A DNA stretch of 43,605 bases from an uncultured Oscillospiraceae bacterium (lineage in GTDB: Bacteria; Bacillota; Clostridia; Oscillospirales; Ruminococcaceae), in assembly GCA_910578755.1 (NCBI GenBank), contig CAJTSZ010000004.1, positions 1-43,605 on the forward strand, written 5' to 3'. Shown here piece by piece: positions 18,193-26,254 of this stretch (positions are counted from its first letter, which is position 1; each line of letters starts with the position of its first letter). Under the pieces are notes generated by a model. The model was not told the origin of the DNA and did not search any database. It saw only the letters and a program-made list of their open reading frames with translations. The position numbers and the translations under genes were made by a program.

Positions 18193-19521
18193 ATGAACTT
18201 GCGCAAATTTTTTGCCGCAGCTTTTGCCGCCGTTATGGCGGCAGGCTGCGGGGCCATTGCGGCCCAGGCGGCAAGCCTGCCTAATATTCAAATTCGCCCC
18301 AGTGGTGCAGAAAACCAGTATGTTGTCACTTTAAACAATGTGGAATCCACCGCCCACGGCGTCCAGTTTGACGTTACGGTGGACAGCGGCAGTGAAGTGG
18401 AAATAGCCTGGGCCGATGAAAACAACGGCGTAGTGCAGGAAGCGGTGCAGCAGGTACAGGGGAATAAAACCACTGTAACCTTTTACGTTTCTAAAACCTA
18501 TCCGTTAAGCAACAGCACTCAGGTGCAAATTGCCGCAATTACAACGGAAAAGGAACAAAAGGCATCTTCCTTCCACACCAGCGGCAACCTGAAAACCGTA
18601 GATGAACGCCAACAGCCGCAACCATACAGCGGGGTAAAGCTGTCCTTCCAAACGAATACATCGGGAAACTCCGAAGATGCCAGCAGTTGGGAGGACAAAG
18701 ACAGCAGCGAGCAAAAGCAAAAGGAAAACATGGCCACCTGGGATAAGCTTTCCGGTAAAGTAAAAACGGAAAACGGCAAAAAGACCCTTTCTATTACCGC
18801 AAAAAGCGGCCAAAGGATAGAAAGCGAAATTTTCCGCCAGGCTTTGGCAAAAGGCATAGAGGTTACTGTGGATTACGGGGATTACCAGTGGGTATTCCAC
18901 GGGAGCGAGGGCGGTTCCGTGCCGGAAAAACAAAAGTATTATGACCTGGCAGTACAGTTTATGGGCCAGAAAAACCTTTCTGCCGCCGCCCATAACAGCG
19001 ACATTCTTCAGTTTGCCATTGCTCACAGCGGCCAGCTGCCCTGCCCGGCTACTTTAAAGCTTTCTGTAGGCAGCCAGTACAAGGGGCAAACCCTGTACCT
19101 GGCCCTGTACAATGAATTTAAAGGAACTTTGGAAAAATATGCCCAGGCAATAGTGGAGGACAACGGAATTATTGCCTTTGCCCTGGAACAGGGCGGCAAG
19201 TATGTGGTAGTAACAGAGGATTTGTGGGCGGTTTCCACCACAACCAGCAGTTCCAGCAGCCAAACCACCGCAACAGTAACTGTTCCGCCTTTGGAAACAG
19301 AGGAGGAACTGGAGAAGGAAGACCTTCCCCAGGAGGAGCAGGAAGAAGAGAAGGAGCCCCAGGAGCCGGAAACAGAAAAACCAGCCGGCCCAGCAGAGGT
19401 CCAGCCGGAGAAAAAAGAAATTAGCGTGGTAGGGGTTATTATTGCTATTTGCTGTATGGCAGCCTTTGGCGGCGCAGTGGCTTTCCTTGTGATGAAGGAC
19501 AAAAAAGCTGCTAAAAGGTAA
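18193..19521 (+). CDS. Membrane-anchored surface protein
   Basis: The 442-residue product has an N-terminal signal peptide (MNLRKFFAAAFAAVMAAGCG..., cleavage near AAQAAS). A beta-rich domain (about 30-125) follows, then a Ser/Lys/Glu-rich linker and a second beta domain (about 175-345) ending in GGKYVVVTEDL, a pattern common in clostridial wall proteins. A Pro/Glu-rich stalk (about 355-408) leads to a C-terminal transmembrane helix (about 410-434, VVGVIIAICCMAAFGGAVAF) and a basic tail. The N-terminal domain faintly resembles cohesin-like beta sandwiches, but I cannot confirm this. It begins 3 bp after the M60 stop, with AGGGGG upstream, so the two are cotranscribed. A role as surface partner or anchor for the M60 protein is inference. 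Confidence 0.75.
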   Translation: MNLRKFFAAAFAAVMAAGCGAIAAQAASLPNIQIRPSGAENQYVVTLNNVESTAHGVQFDVTVDSGSEVEIAWADENNGVVQEAVQQVQGNKTTVTFYVSKTYPLSNSTQVQIAAITTEKEQKASSFHTSGNLKTVDERQQPQPYSGVKLSFQTNTSGNSEDASSWEDKDSSEQKQKENMATWDKLSGKVKTENGKKTLSITAKSGQRIESEIFRQALAKGIEVTVDYGDYQWVFHGSEGGSVPEKQKYYDLAVQFMGQKNLSAAAHNSDILQFAIAHSGQLPCPATLKLSVGSQYKGQTLYLALYNEFKGTLEKYAQAIVEDNGIIAFALEQGGKYVVVTEDLWAVSTTTSSSSSQTTATVTVPPLETEEELEKEDLPQEEQEEEKEPQEPETEKPAGPAEVQPEKKEISVVGVIIAICCMAAFGGAVAFLVMKDKKAAKR

Positions 19522-19571
19522 GCCCCTTTGCCGGCACATTAGGTTTTATTGTATTACTAATAAAAATTACG

Positions 19572-19601
19572 AAAAGCCAGGGTTTTAGCCCTGGCTTTTT
19601 T
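19572..19601 (+). terminator. Intrinsic terminator after the surface protein pair
   Basis: AAAAGCCAGGG (19572-19582) pairs exactly with CCCTGGCTTTT (19589-19599), followed by more T. It ends the M60 and surface-protein transcript. Confidence 0.9.
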
Positions 19602-19644
19602 CTTTCTGGCAGGCTTTATCGGTTAGGAGCCAGCACCGGAAAAA

Positions 19645-19922
19645 ATGGGCAAGCCCGTCCGTTTTGGTAAAATGGTAACAGGGGAGCAGTTTATTGAGGA
19701 TGATAACCGGGAGGCTATTAACGACGTCTACAGCCCTTTATCGGTGGATATGGAAACAGCCAGTATTGCCCATGTGTGCCATGTGAACAAAATCCCTTTT
19801 ATTGGGGTGCGGGCAATTACGGATACGGCGGACCACAGGGGCATGGCAATTTTGAAAAAAACTGCCCCATTGCATCGGAACTTTCTAAAAATATGGTGCT
19901 GGAGATTTTACGGGAACTGTAG
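19645..19922 (+). pseudogene. MTA/SAH nucleosidase remnant (truncated, frameshifted)
   Basis: Residues GEQFIEDDNREAINDVY and SVDMETASIAHVCHVNKIPF followed by GVRAITDTAD match the C-terminal part of 5'-methylthioadenosine/S-adenosylhomocysteine nucleosidase. That segment includes the conserved VDMEtAs motif and the catalytic Asp in ITDTAD. The N-terminal half (about 140 residues) is missing. After ADHRG the homology continues in another frame (GNFEKNCPIASELSK, then NMVLEILREL and a stop at 19920-19922), so there is also a frameshift near 19842. No start signal of its own is visible. It is a decayed gene fragment, not a functional enzyme. Confidence 0.85.
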
Positions 19923-20170
19923 GGGCGCGGCCCCTGCGGTTCCTTTTCCTTTGTGGGGCTTTCAGCCCCACCCCCAAAAAGTTTGTTGAAAGCAAACTTG
20001 CTACCTTGCAGCAACATACCACTGCAAGATTTGGGCCTGGGTAGGCCCAAACAGCAGAGGCTGGGAGGCAGCTAATGCCTCCCAAAGAATGTGGGTAGCA
20101 AGTTTGGCTCTGCTAAACTTGCTAACTTACAGCAGCACACCACTGTAAGTTTTGGGGTTTGAAAATAAAT
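19923..20170. repeat. Composite palindromic repeat copy
   Basis: The gene-free stretch holds TGGGGCTTTCAGCCCCA (19954-19970, the reverse complement of the hairpin at 4031-4047). It also has AAGTTTG/CAAACTT near 19979-20000, CTTGCAGC...CACTGCAAG near 20004-20031, GGGAGGCAGC...GCCTCCC near 20061-20082, and GCAAGTTTGG/TAAACTTGC plus ACTTACAGC.../CTGTAAGT near 20098-20153. The module order matches the copy near 3.95-4.08 kb. It separates the decayed nucleosidase from the next promoter. Confidence 0.65.
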
Positions 20171-20202
20171 CGTAAACTCGTAGTGAATATTATATAATTT
20201 AG

Positions 20203-20231
20203 TTGACAAAATATAAATACAGAGCTACAAT
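20203..20231 (+). promoter_or_regulatory. Consensus sigma-A promoter of the RHH gene and clpB
   Basis: TTGACA (20203-20208) and TACAAT (20226-20231) are separated by 17 bp, about 40 bp before the start codon. No CIRCE-like inverted repeat (TTAGCACTC type) is visible around it. Confidence 0.8.
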
Positions 20232-20269
20232 AAATTCAGAACAGAAAAGTAACAGAAAAGAGGGCCTTT

Positions 20270-20926
20270 ATGGGGAAAAGCGTGTACAGTTTGGTTTTAA
20301 GTGATGACGTAGTGGAAAAAATAGACCAAGCGGCATATCAAAAAAACACAAGCCGTTCCAACCTAATCAATCAAATTTTGGCGGAGTATGTTTCCTTTGT
20401 GACACCAGAAAAGCATATGCAGGATATTTTTCGCGCCCTCACCCAAATAATTTCCCAGTGCCAGCCTTTGGCGGTGCAGGGGCAAAGCTCCGGCGCCATG
20501 CTTAGCATACGCAGCCCATTGCAGGTAAAGTACAACCCAACCTTAAAATATACAGTGGAACTGTTCCGCAGCAGGGAACAGGGGGTTGGGGAACTTAAAA
20601 TTATGGCCCGCACCCAAAGCGCCCAGCTGCTGGAACTGCTGGATGGCTTTTTCCTGCTGTTCTGCTCTGTGGAAACCCGTTACCTTGCAAGGCTGTTCCC
20701 CGGCATTTCGCCCAATTACCAAATTGGCCAGGGGCGGCTGCAGCGCCGTTTTTTCCTATTAAATACCAGCTGCTGTAACGAAGAAATTGGGGAGGCTTTG
20801 GCAAAATATATACAAATGGTGGATGCCGCCCTAAAGCAATACATCAGCGCCCCGCCGGTGGAACGGCAAAGGGCCATGGAACAAATCTATACCAATTATT
20901 TGCAGCAAACACCAGTGATTGTGTAA
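20270..20926 (+). CDS. Ribbon-helix-helix domain protein
   Basis: The 218-residue protein starts with a CopG/Arc-type ribbon-helix-helix DNA-binding segment: the strand VYSLVLSDDVVEKIDQAA, then NTSRSNLINQILAEYVSF (about residues 4-45). In this fold the strand contacts operator DNA and the two helices form the dimer. The remaining about 170 residues have no motif I recognise; they are mixed alpha/beta with FLLFCSVETRYLARLF in the middle and end in a helical tail. GAGGGC precedes the ATG. clpB starts 36 bp downstream with no terminator between, so the two are cotranscribed from the promoter at 20203. An autoregulatory or clpB-regulating role is inference from context only. Confidence 0.7.
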   Translation: MGKSVYSLVLSDDVVEKIDQAAYQKNTSRSNLINQILAEYVSFVTPEKHMQDIFRALTQIISQCQPLAVQGQSSGAMLSIRSPLQVKYNPTLKYTVELFRSREQGVGELKIMARTQSAQLLELLDGFFLLFCSVETRYLARLFPGISPNYQIGQGRLQRRFFLLNTSCCNEEIGEALAKYIQMVDAALKQYISAPPVERQRAMEQIYTNYLQQTPVIV

Positions 20927-20961
20927 TAATATCAGCACAGTTGTGGGAAAGGAGAACCCTT

Positions 20962-23556
20962 ATGAACGCACAAAAAATGACTCAAAAAACATTGGAAGCC
21001 ATTCAGCTGGCCCATACCACCGCAGTGGAACGCGGGAACCAGCAAATAGAACAGCTGCACCTGCTTTATGCCCTGCTTGCCCAACAGGACAGCCTTAACG
21101 CCCAGCTGCTGAAAAAAATGGGGATAGAGCCCGCCGCCTTCTCCCGTAGCGTGGAGCAGGAGCTGGGGAAAATCCCCTCCGTTTCCGGCCCCGGCAGGGA
21201 GGAAGGGAAAATTTATATTTCCCAGGAAACAGACCAAGCCTTGGCCAAGGCCGAAAAAACAGCCGACGCCATGAAGGACGAGTATGTTTCCGTGGAGCAC
21301 TTGATGCTGGGGCTAATGGAAGAAGCAAACACTGCTTTAAAGCAGCTGTTTAACCTGTTCCATATACAGAAAAACGACTTTTTAAAGGCCTTGCAGCAGG
21401 TACGGGGCAATACCCGCGTTACCAGCGACTCCCCGGAGGACACTTATGAGGCATTGAAAAAGTATGGCCACGACCTGGTAGAGGAGGCCCGGAACAAAAA
21501 GCTGGACCCGGTAATTGGCCGGGACAGCGAAATACGCAATGTAATTATGATTCTTTCCCGAAAAACGAAAAATAACCCGGTGCTGATAGGGGAGCCGGGT
21601 GTGGGAAAAACCGCCATTGCCGAGGGCTTGGCCCTGCGCATTGTGCGGGGGGATGTGCCCGCCAGCCTGCGGGATAAAACCATATTTTCCCTGGATATGG
21701 GCGCTTTAATTGCCGGGGCAAAGTTTCGGGGTGAATTTGAGGAACGGTTAAAGGCCGTATTAGGGGAGATTAAAAAAAGCGAAGGCCGCATTATTTTGTT
21801 TATTGATGAGCTGCATACCATTGTAGGCGCGGGCAAAACAGAGGGTTCCATGGATGCAGGCAACCTGTTAAAGCCCATGCTTGCCCGGGGCGAGCTTCAC
21901 TGCATTGGCGCAACTACCCTAAACGAATACCGCCAGTACATTGAAAAGGACGCCGCTTTGGAGCGCCGCTTTCAGCCGGTTATGGTAAACGAGCCTGCGG
22001 TGGAGGACACCATATCCATCCTGCGGGGATTAAAGGAACGGTACGAGGTGTACCACGGCGTAAAAATACAGGACGCCGCCCTTATTGCTGCGGCAACCCT
22101 TTCCAACCGGTACATTGCCGACCGGTTTTTGCCGGACAAGGCCATTGACCTGGTGGACGAGGCCTGCGCTATGATTCGCACGGAAATGGATTCCATGCCC
22201 GCCGAACTGGACGAAATTTCCCGTAAAATGATACAGCACCAAATTGCCCAGGCGGCGCTGAAAAAGGAGGACGATAAAATCTCCAAGGAGCAGCTGGAAA
22301 AAATAACAAAGGAACTGGCGGAAATGCGGGAGAAGTTTAACTCCATGAAGGCCCAGTGGGAAAACGAGAAAACCGCCATTACCAAGGTGCAAAAGCTGCG
22401 GGAGCAGCTGGAAAGCATTAACGGCGACATTGAAAAAGCCGAAAGGGAATACGATTTAAACAAGGCCGCAGAGCTGAAATACGGCAAGCTGCCGGAGCTT
22501 AAGCGCCAGCTGGAGGAAGAGGAAAGGCTTGCAGAACAGGCAGGCCAGTCCAGCCTGCTGCGGGACAAGGTGACCGAGGAAGAAATTGCCAAGGTAGTGG
22601 GCAAATGGACGGGGATTCCCGTGGCCAAAATTATGGAGGGCGAACGGGAAAAGCTGCTCCACTTAGGGGATATTTTACACCAAAATGTAATTGGCCAAAA
22701 CGAGGCCGTGGAAAAAGTGACAGAGGCCATTATCCGTTCCCGGGCCGGCATTGGGGATCCCAACCGCCCCATTGGTTCTTTCCTGTTTTTAGGCCCCACC
22801 GGCGTGGGCAAAACCCAGCTGGCCAAGGCTTTGGCAAAAACCCTTTTTGATGATGAAAACAACATGGTTCGCATTGATATGAGCGAATATATGGAGAAAT
22901 ATTCCGTTTCCCGTTTAATTGGCGCGCCGCCCGGCTATGTTGGCTACGAGGAGGGCGGACAGCTTACCGAGGCTGTGCGCCGCCGCCCCTACGCCGTTGT
23001 GCTGTTTGACGAGGTGGAAAAGGCCCACCCCGATGTGTTTAATGTGCTGCTCCAGGTACTGGACGACGGCCGGGTCACCGATTCCCAAGGCCGCACCGTG
23101 GACTTTAAAAACACAATTATTATTCTTACTTCTAACCTGGGTTCCCCTTATATTTTAGAGGGTATTGAGGAGAACGGGGAAATTTCCTCCCAGGCAAAGG
23201 AGCAGGTACAGGCCCTGCTGAAGCAAAGCTTCCGGCCGGAATTTTTAAACCGCCTGGATGATATTGTGTTCTACAAGCCCCTTACCCGGGAAAACATTGG
23301 CAGCATTATTGACCTGTTGATACAGGATTTGCAAAAGCGTTTGAACCAAAAGCAGATTACCCTGAACATTACCCCCGCAGCGAAGGATTATATTGCCCAA
23401 AACGCCTACGACCCTGTTTACGGCGCCCGCCCTTTGAAGCGCTTTATTCAAAGCCATGTGGAAACCTTAATTGGCCGTATGATTATAGCAGACGAAATTG
23501 GCCCGGACAGCGTTGTTACCTTAGACAGTGACGGAGAGCAGTTAACTGTAAAATAA
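20962..23556 (+). CDS. clpB: ATP-dependent disaggregase ClpB
   Basis: ClpB is an AAA+ hexamer that extracts proteins from aggregates together with the DnaK system. The 864-residue product has the Clp N-terminal repeat domain (about 1-145). The first AAA+ module has Walker A GEPGVGKT and Walker B IILFIDE. The long coiled-coil middle domain (about 405-520, rich in KLREQLE and ELAEMREK) marks ClpB rather than ClpA or ClpC. The second AAA+ module has GPTGVGKT and VVLFDEVEKAHPDV, followed by the C-terminal D2-small domain. The start at 20962 has AAAGGAGA upstream. It is the second gene after the RHH protein and ends at a strong terminator. Confidence 0.96.
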   Translation: MNAQKMTQKTLEAIQLAHTTAVERGNQQIEQLHLLYALLAQQDSLNAQLLKKMGIEPAAFSRSVEQELGKIPSVSGPGREEGKIYISQETDQALAKAEKTADAMKDEYVSVEHLMLGLMEEANTALKQLFNLFHIQKNDFLKALQQVRGNTRVTSDSPEDTYEALKKYGHDLVEEARNKKLDPVIGRDSEIRNVIMILSRKTKNNPVLIGEPGVGKTAIAEGLALRIVRGDVPASLRDKTIFSLDMGALIAGAKFRGEFEERLKAVLGEIKKSEGRIILFIDELHTIVGAGKTEGSMDAGNLLKPMLARGELHCIGATTLNEYRQYIEKDAALERRFQPVMVNEPAVEDTISILRGLKERYEVYHGVKIQDAALIAAATLSNRYIADRFLPDKAIDLVDEACAMIRTEMDSMPAELDEISRKMIQHQIAQAALKKEDDKISKEQLEKITKELAEMREKFNSMKAQWENEKTAITKVQKLREQLESINGDIEKAEREYDLNKAAELKYGKLPELKRQLEEEERLAEQAGQSSLLRDKVTEEEIAKVVGKWTGIPVAKIMEGEREKLLHLGDILHQNVIGQNEAVEKVTEAIIRSRAGIGDPNRPIGSFLFLGPTGVGKTQLAKALAKTLFDDENNMVRIDMSEYMEKYSVSRLIGAPPGYVGYEEGGQLTEAVRRRPYAVVLFDEVEKAHPDVFNVLLQVLDDGRVTDSQGRTVDFKNTIIILTSNLGSPYILEGIEENGEISSQAKEQVQALLKQSFRPEFLNRLDDIVFYKPLTRENIGSIIDLLIQDLQKRLNQKQITLNITPAAKDYIAQNAYDPVYGARPLKRFIQSHVETLIGRMIIADEIGPDSVVTLDSDGEQLTVK

Positions 23557-23594
23557 AAATAGCCCGAAGGCGCGGAAACCTTCGGGCTATTTTT
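23555..23594 (+). terminator. Intrinsic terminator of clpB
   Basis: AAAAATAGCCCGAAGG (23555-23570) is the exact reverse complement of CCTTCGGGCTATTTTT (23579-23594), with an 8-nt loop. It begins at the clpB stop codon. Confidence 0.92.
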
Positions 23595-23736
23595 CCACCC
23601 TTTAGCGGAGAGGGGCAGCGTCGACAAGGGGTGTGGGGATGGGTATAATCAGTGGTAAAAAAGGCGATGCGTATGCTTCTTTAGGCGTTTTTGGCAGGGT
23701 GTGCCTTTTGGCTTGTGAGGCAAGGGGAGGAAAAAC

Positions 23737-24273
23737 ATGAAAAAGAAGTGGGGCGCCGTTGTGTTTACCCTGTGTTTGGCGGTGTGGTTCCTCCATTGGC
23801 TGGGGATCGGGTACCGGCCAAGCGGTTCGGCTGTTTTAGATTTAAAGGCGGGAAATGGAAGGGATATACGGGAAACAACACACAGGAAAAGAAGTAGAAA
23901 ATGGAACGGAGGATATGGTGTTTGTCGTAAAACCAAAAACCTTTTCTTCACCAACTGGAACTTGCGAAACGCTTTAGGAAAAGACTATGAGTACGAGTGC
24001 AAGGTTATTTTTACCAATTACATAGATGGGGAAAGGGCCCAGACTCGGACAATTACATACCGGGGCGTTGACCCTATGGGAAAAAAACACGCCGAAGACA
24101 GGGCGTACTTGGATGTAAACAGCAGGGCTGAAGAAGCAGCAATAACACAGGATATGAACAAAACCTCCGCATGGGTTAAGCCCCATACGGAGGTTTTGCT
24201 GTTGCATAACGCCGGCCTGCGGCCGGAGGCTGTATTTTATTTTTCCCCATGGGCTTCATACACTGGTGTGTAG
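23737..24273 (+). pseudogene. Small exported protein gene with probable frameshifts
   Basis: A signal-anchor-like N terminus (MKKKWGAVVFTLCLAVWFLHWLGIG) opens the frame behind GGGAGG. From about 23850 to 23945 the same frame becomes implausibly Arg/Lys-rich, while another frame gives a natural-looking stretch (MEGIYGKQHTGKEVENG, then TEDMVFVVKPKTF). The first frame then resumes sensibly (TNWNLRNALGKDYEYECKVI, then FTNYIDGE). The simplest reading is two compensating indels in a once-exported protein, one near an A/C-rich run at 23930-23945. The 3' end runs through a terminator hairpin and overlaps the DUF3343 gene by 37 bp, so the true end is unclear. I do not recognise the family. Sequencing error is an alternative to decay. 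Confidence 0.5.
24160..24197. terminator. Hairpin terminator, probably of the yedE operon
   Basis: AAAACCTCCGCATGGG and CCCATACGGAGGTTTT pair with one mismatch around a short loop. It lies 40 bp past the end of the leftward DUF3343 gene, with T4 on both outer sides, so it could also stop rightward transcripts from the broken gene. Confidence 0.7.
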
Positions 24274-24497
24274 TTGTCCTCCTCCACCAGGTAAATTTTA
24301 TCCAAGTCCTCCTGGTCCATTTTTCCGGCGTATTCCAAAACATTGCCGTTTTCCAGGGTAAAGCGGACGCAGGTACCGCAGGAGGAACTAAGCTTGCGGG
24401 GAACCGGCATAAACTGAGGCTTCATATCTGTGCCTTTTAATTGGCGGGCAAAGCTAATTGCCGCAAAGTGAGTAAAAAAAGTTGCAATGTAAGTCAT
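24237..24497 (-). CDS. DUF3343 family, putative Se/S carrier-like protein
   Basis: The 86-residue protein fits the DUF3343 family of small proteins described as putative selenium or sulfur carriers. It has an N-terminal hydrophobic strand-helix (YIATFFTHFAAISFARQL), the segment FMPVPRKLSSSCGTCVRF with two Cys three residues apart (CGTC), and an acidic C-terminal part. The CGTC pair after a Pro-Arg-xx-Ser-Ser-Ser stretch is the typical place for the reactive Cys. It is third in the leftward yedE-tusA-DUF3343 operon. The ATG at 24497 has AAAGGA upstream. A role in handling reduced selenium for the adjacent selenoprotein operon is inferred from context. Confidence 0.8.
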   Translation of the reverse strand: MTYIATFFTHFAAISFARQLKGTDMKPQFMPVPRKLSSSCGTCVRFTLENGNVLEYAGKMDQEDLDKIYLVEEDNYTPVYEAHGEK

Positions 24498-24567
24498 AGC
24501 AGGCAGCCATCCTTTTCTTTTTCCAGTGTGCCTGGCGGCAATGGTTCCCCAGGGGAAAAGCATTTCC

Positions 24568-24780
24568 CTATTTTACAGCAGTTAAGTGAAAATCGCCGTC
24601 AATTTCTGTTACGCTAACTTTATAGCCGGCGTTTTGGGCAAAGCGGGTGACGTTTTCTTTGGCAGTGCCGTTGTCTACAATAATTTCGTAGGCTTTGTCA
24701 CCGCTTTCCATGGCTTTTTTTGTCATTAAAACTGGCTGCGGGCAGGAAAGGCCGCGGGCATCAACTGTATTTTTTTCCAT
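24568..24780 (-). CDS. TusA-like sulfurtransferase
   Basis: The 70-residue product is a single TusA/SirA-like domain, which carries persulfide (or selenide-level) sulfur on a conserved Cys. The signature is at the N terminus, VDARGLSCPQPVLMTKKAM, with CPQP as the CPxP active-site motif. The two-layer alpha/beta pattern continues through VDNGTAKENVTRFAQ. It is the size of stand-alone TusA and lacks the C-terminal DsrE-like domain of YedF. It lies between yedE and the DUF3343 gene in one leftward operon. In YedE-associated clusters such proteins are linked to selenium metabolism; sulfur transfer remains possible. Confidence 0.85.
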   Translation of the reverse strand: MEKNTVDARGLSCPQPVLMTKKAMESGDKAYEIIVDNGTAKENVTRFAQNAGYKVSVTEIDGDFHLTAVK

Positions 24781-24802
24781 AATTTTAGTTCAGTCCTTTC
24801 TT

Positions 24803-24848
24803 AGAACCTGTATTCATAGGTGTTCCATACCTGTGAATATAGGTTCTT
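24803..24848 (-). promoter_or_regulatory. Long hairpin between yedE and tusA
   Basis: AGAACCTGTATTCATAGGT and ACCTGTGAATATAGGTTCT pair over about 18 bp with one or two mismatches and a short loop. No T-run follows on the minus strand, so it is not a standard terminator. It may stabilise or attenuate the operon transcript. Confidence 0.45.
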
Positions 24849-24871
24849 ACACTTTGGCAGGCTTGGCCCGG

Positions 24872-25945
24872 TTAGCGGGCAGCCTTTTTGGTGTTGGCGG
24901 CAGCAATAGCGGCCATAACAACAAGGCCAACAATAACGGCAATTTTACCATTGATGGAAGGCCCGTTTACAGCGGCGGCGGCAAGGCCGAAGTTGTGGCA
25001 GAAAGCGGCGCCTGCAAGGTAGCCCAGCACAGTAACAACAGAGTCTGTATTGCCTTCTGCGGAAAGGATAATTTGGCGCAGAGGGCAGCCGCCCAACAGT
25101 ACAGAACCAAAGCCAACAACTACCATGCCCAAAAAGTTCCACAGGAACAGGGCGTGGGCAATAGGCTGTTCGGCAAAGCCCAGCTTAAACTGGCCAAAGG
25201 CCAGGTTGCCAATAAGGACTGCTGCAATAATTGTAACAAATCCCACAAGCATTTTCCAGTCCTTAAACAAAACAACATCACGAATACCTGCAACCATACA
25301 CAGGCGGCTTTTTTGCGCCATGGCGCCCACAATTAAGCCGGCAGCCAAAGCCAAGGCAACAGGGGCCCGCATGGAGCCGGGGCCTTCGGCGCTGAAAACA
25401 AACAGGGCAGGTACAAGCAAGGAAAGCAGGAACAAAGCCACCATGGAAATGGGGAAGGCTAAGGCTTCTGTTTTAGGCAGGCTGTAGGTGCGTTTTAAGG
25501 AAAAACCTTTGTTTAGGAAGAAAATGCCCGCCAAAATGCCGCAGGCAAAGCCAACAAGGCCTACAATGCCGTTTAAGTCACCGCCACCAATGCGCAGGAC
25601 CATTCTAAGCGGGCAGCCCAGGAACACCAAGGCGCCTACCATAACAAAGAACCCTAAAACAAAACGGGTCACAGGGGAGGAACCGCCCTTTGGGGAAAAT
25701 TCCTTGGAGAATATAGCCATAGCCAGGGCGCCAATAATCAGGCCAATAATTTCCGGGCGGAAGTACTGGACAACCCCCGCGGAGTGGAGCTTAGTAGCCC
25801 CGGCAATGTCCCGCAAAAAGCAGGCAATGCAAAAACCCATGTTCCCTGGGTTGCCAAAATGCACCAGCACCGCGGAAATTAAACCTACAACGGCGCCGGT
25901 AACAATAATACCAACCATTGCTTTTTTGTCTTTCATAAAACACAT
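24872..25945 (-). CDS. yedE: YedE-type selenium/sulfur transporter
   Basis: YedE proteins are multi-pass membrane proteins of the YeeE/YedE (DUF395) family. Those next to selenium genes are regarded as putative selenium transporters. This 357-residue product has about ten hydrophobic helices. Family features are the duplicated Cys-containing motifs: GFCIACFLRD, FLGCPLRMVLRIGGG, KSRLCMVAGIRD and LLGGCPLRQIILSAEG. The two GCPLR motifs mark the repeated halves. The start is uncertain: ATG 25945 (MCF...) has AGGAAAG about 4 nt upstream; ATG 25936 (MKDKK) is the alternative. It heads the leftward yedE-tusA-DUF3343 operon and diverges from the aminotransferase gene. Transported substrate is inferred from the selenoprotein neighbourhood. 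Confidence 0.88.
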   Translation of the reverse strand: MCFMKDKKAMVGIIVTGAVVGLISAVLVHFGNPGNMGFCIACFLRDIAGATKLHSAGVVQYFRPEIIGLIIGALAMAIFSKEFSPKGGSSPVTRFVLGFFVMVGALVFLGCPLRMVLRIGGGDLNGIVGLVGFACGILAGIFFLNKGFSLKRTYSLPKTEALAFPISMVALFLLSLLVPALFVFSAEGPGSMRAPVALALAAGLIVGAMAQKSRLCMVAGIRDVVLFKDWKMLVGFVTIIAAVLIGNLAFGQFKLGFAEQPIAHALFLWNFLGMVVVGFGSVLLGGCPLRQIILSAEGNTDSVVTVLGYLAGAAFCHNFGLAAAAVNGPSINGKIAVIVGLVVMAAIAAANTKKAAR

Positions 25946-26254
25946 CTCACTTTCCTTATAAAATAAAAGCTGTATTGGTTGGGAAAATACCGCCTTTTTC
26001 CCAACTTTTAGCGGAAAAAGGGCAAAAAACAGCCTATTTTGCCGCCAAATACTTACCATAATATAGTACATTTATTAAAAAAAGAAAAATAGTTTTTATC
26101 TATTACAAATAAAATTTTAATAGATATTTTTTATACATATGGCGTGGGCAAAGAAAAACAAGTATAATAATGTAAAATGGTAATAATAAAAGGGTGGCTT
26201 ACTGTTTGTTTTAAAATTGGTTTTTAGATATGTAAATTAGGAAGGAAATAGGCT
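25946..26254. other. Divergent AT-rich intergenic region
   Basis: This roughly 300-bp gap between divergent yedE and the aminotransferase gene is strongly AT-rich and has no gene. It must contain both promoters. TATAAT-like boxes occur (for example 26163-26168), but I find no -35 box at standard spacing. Confidence 0.5.
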
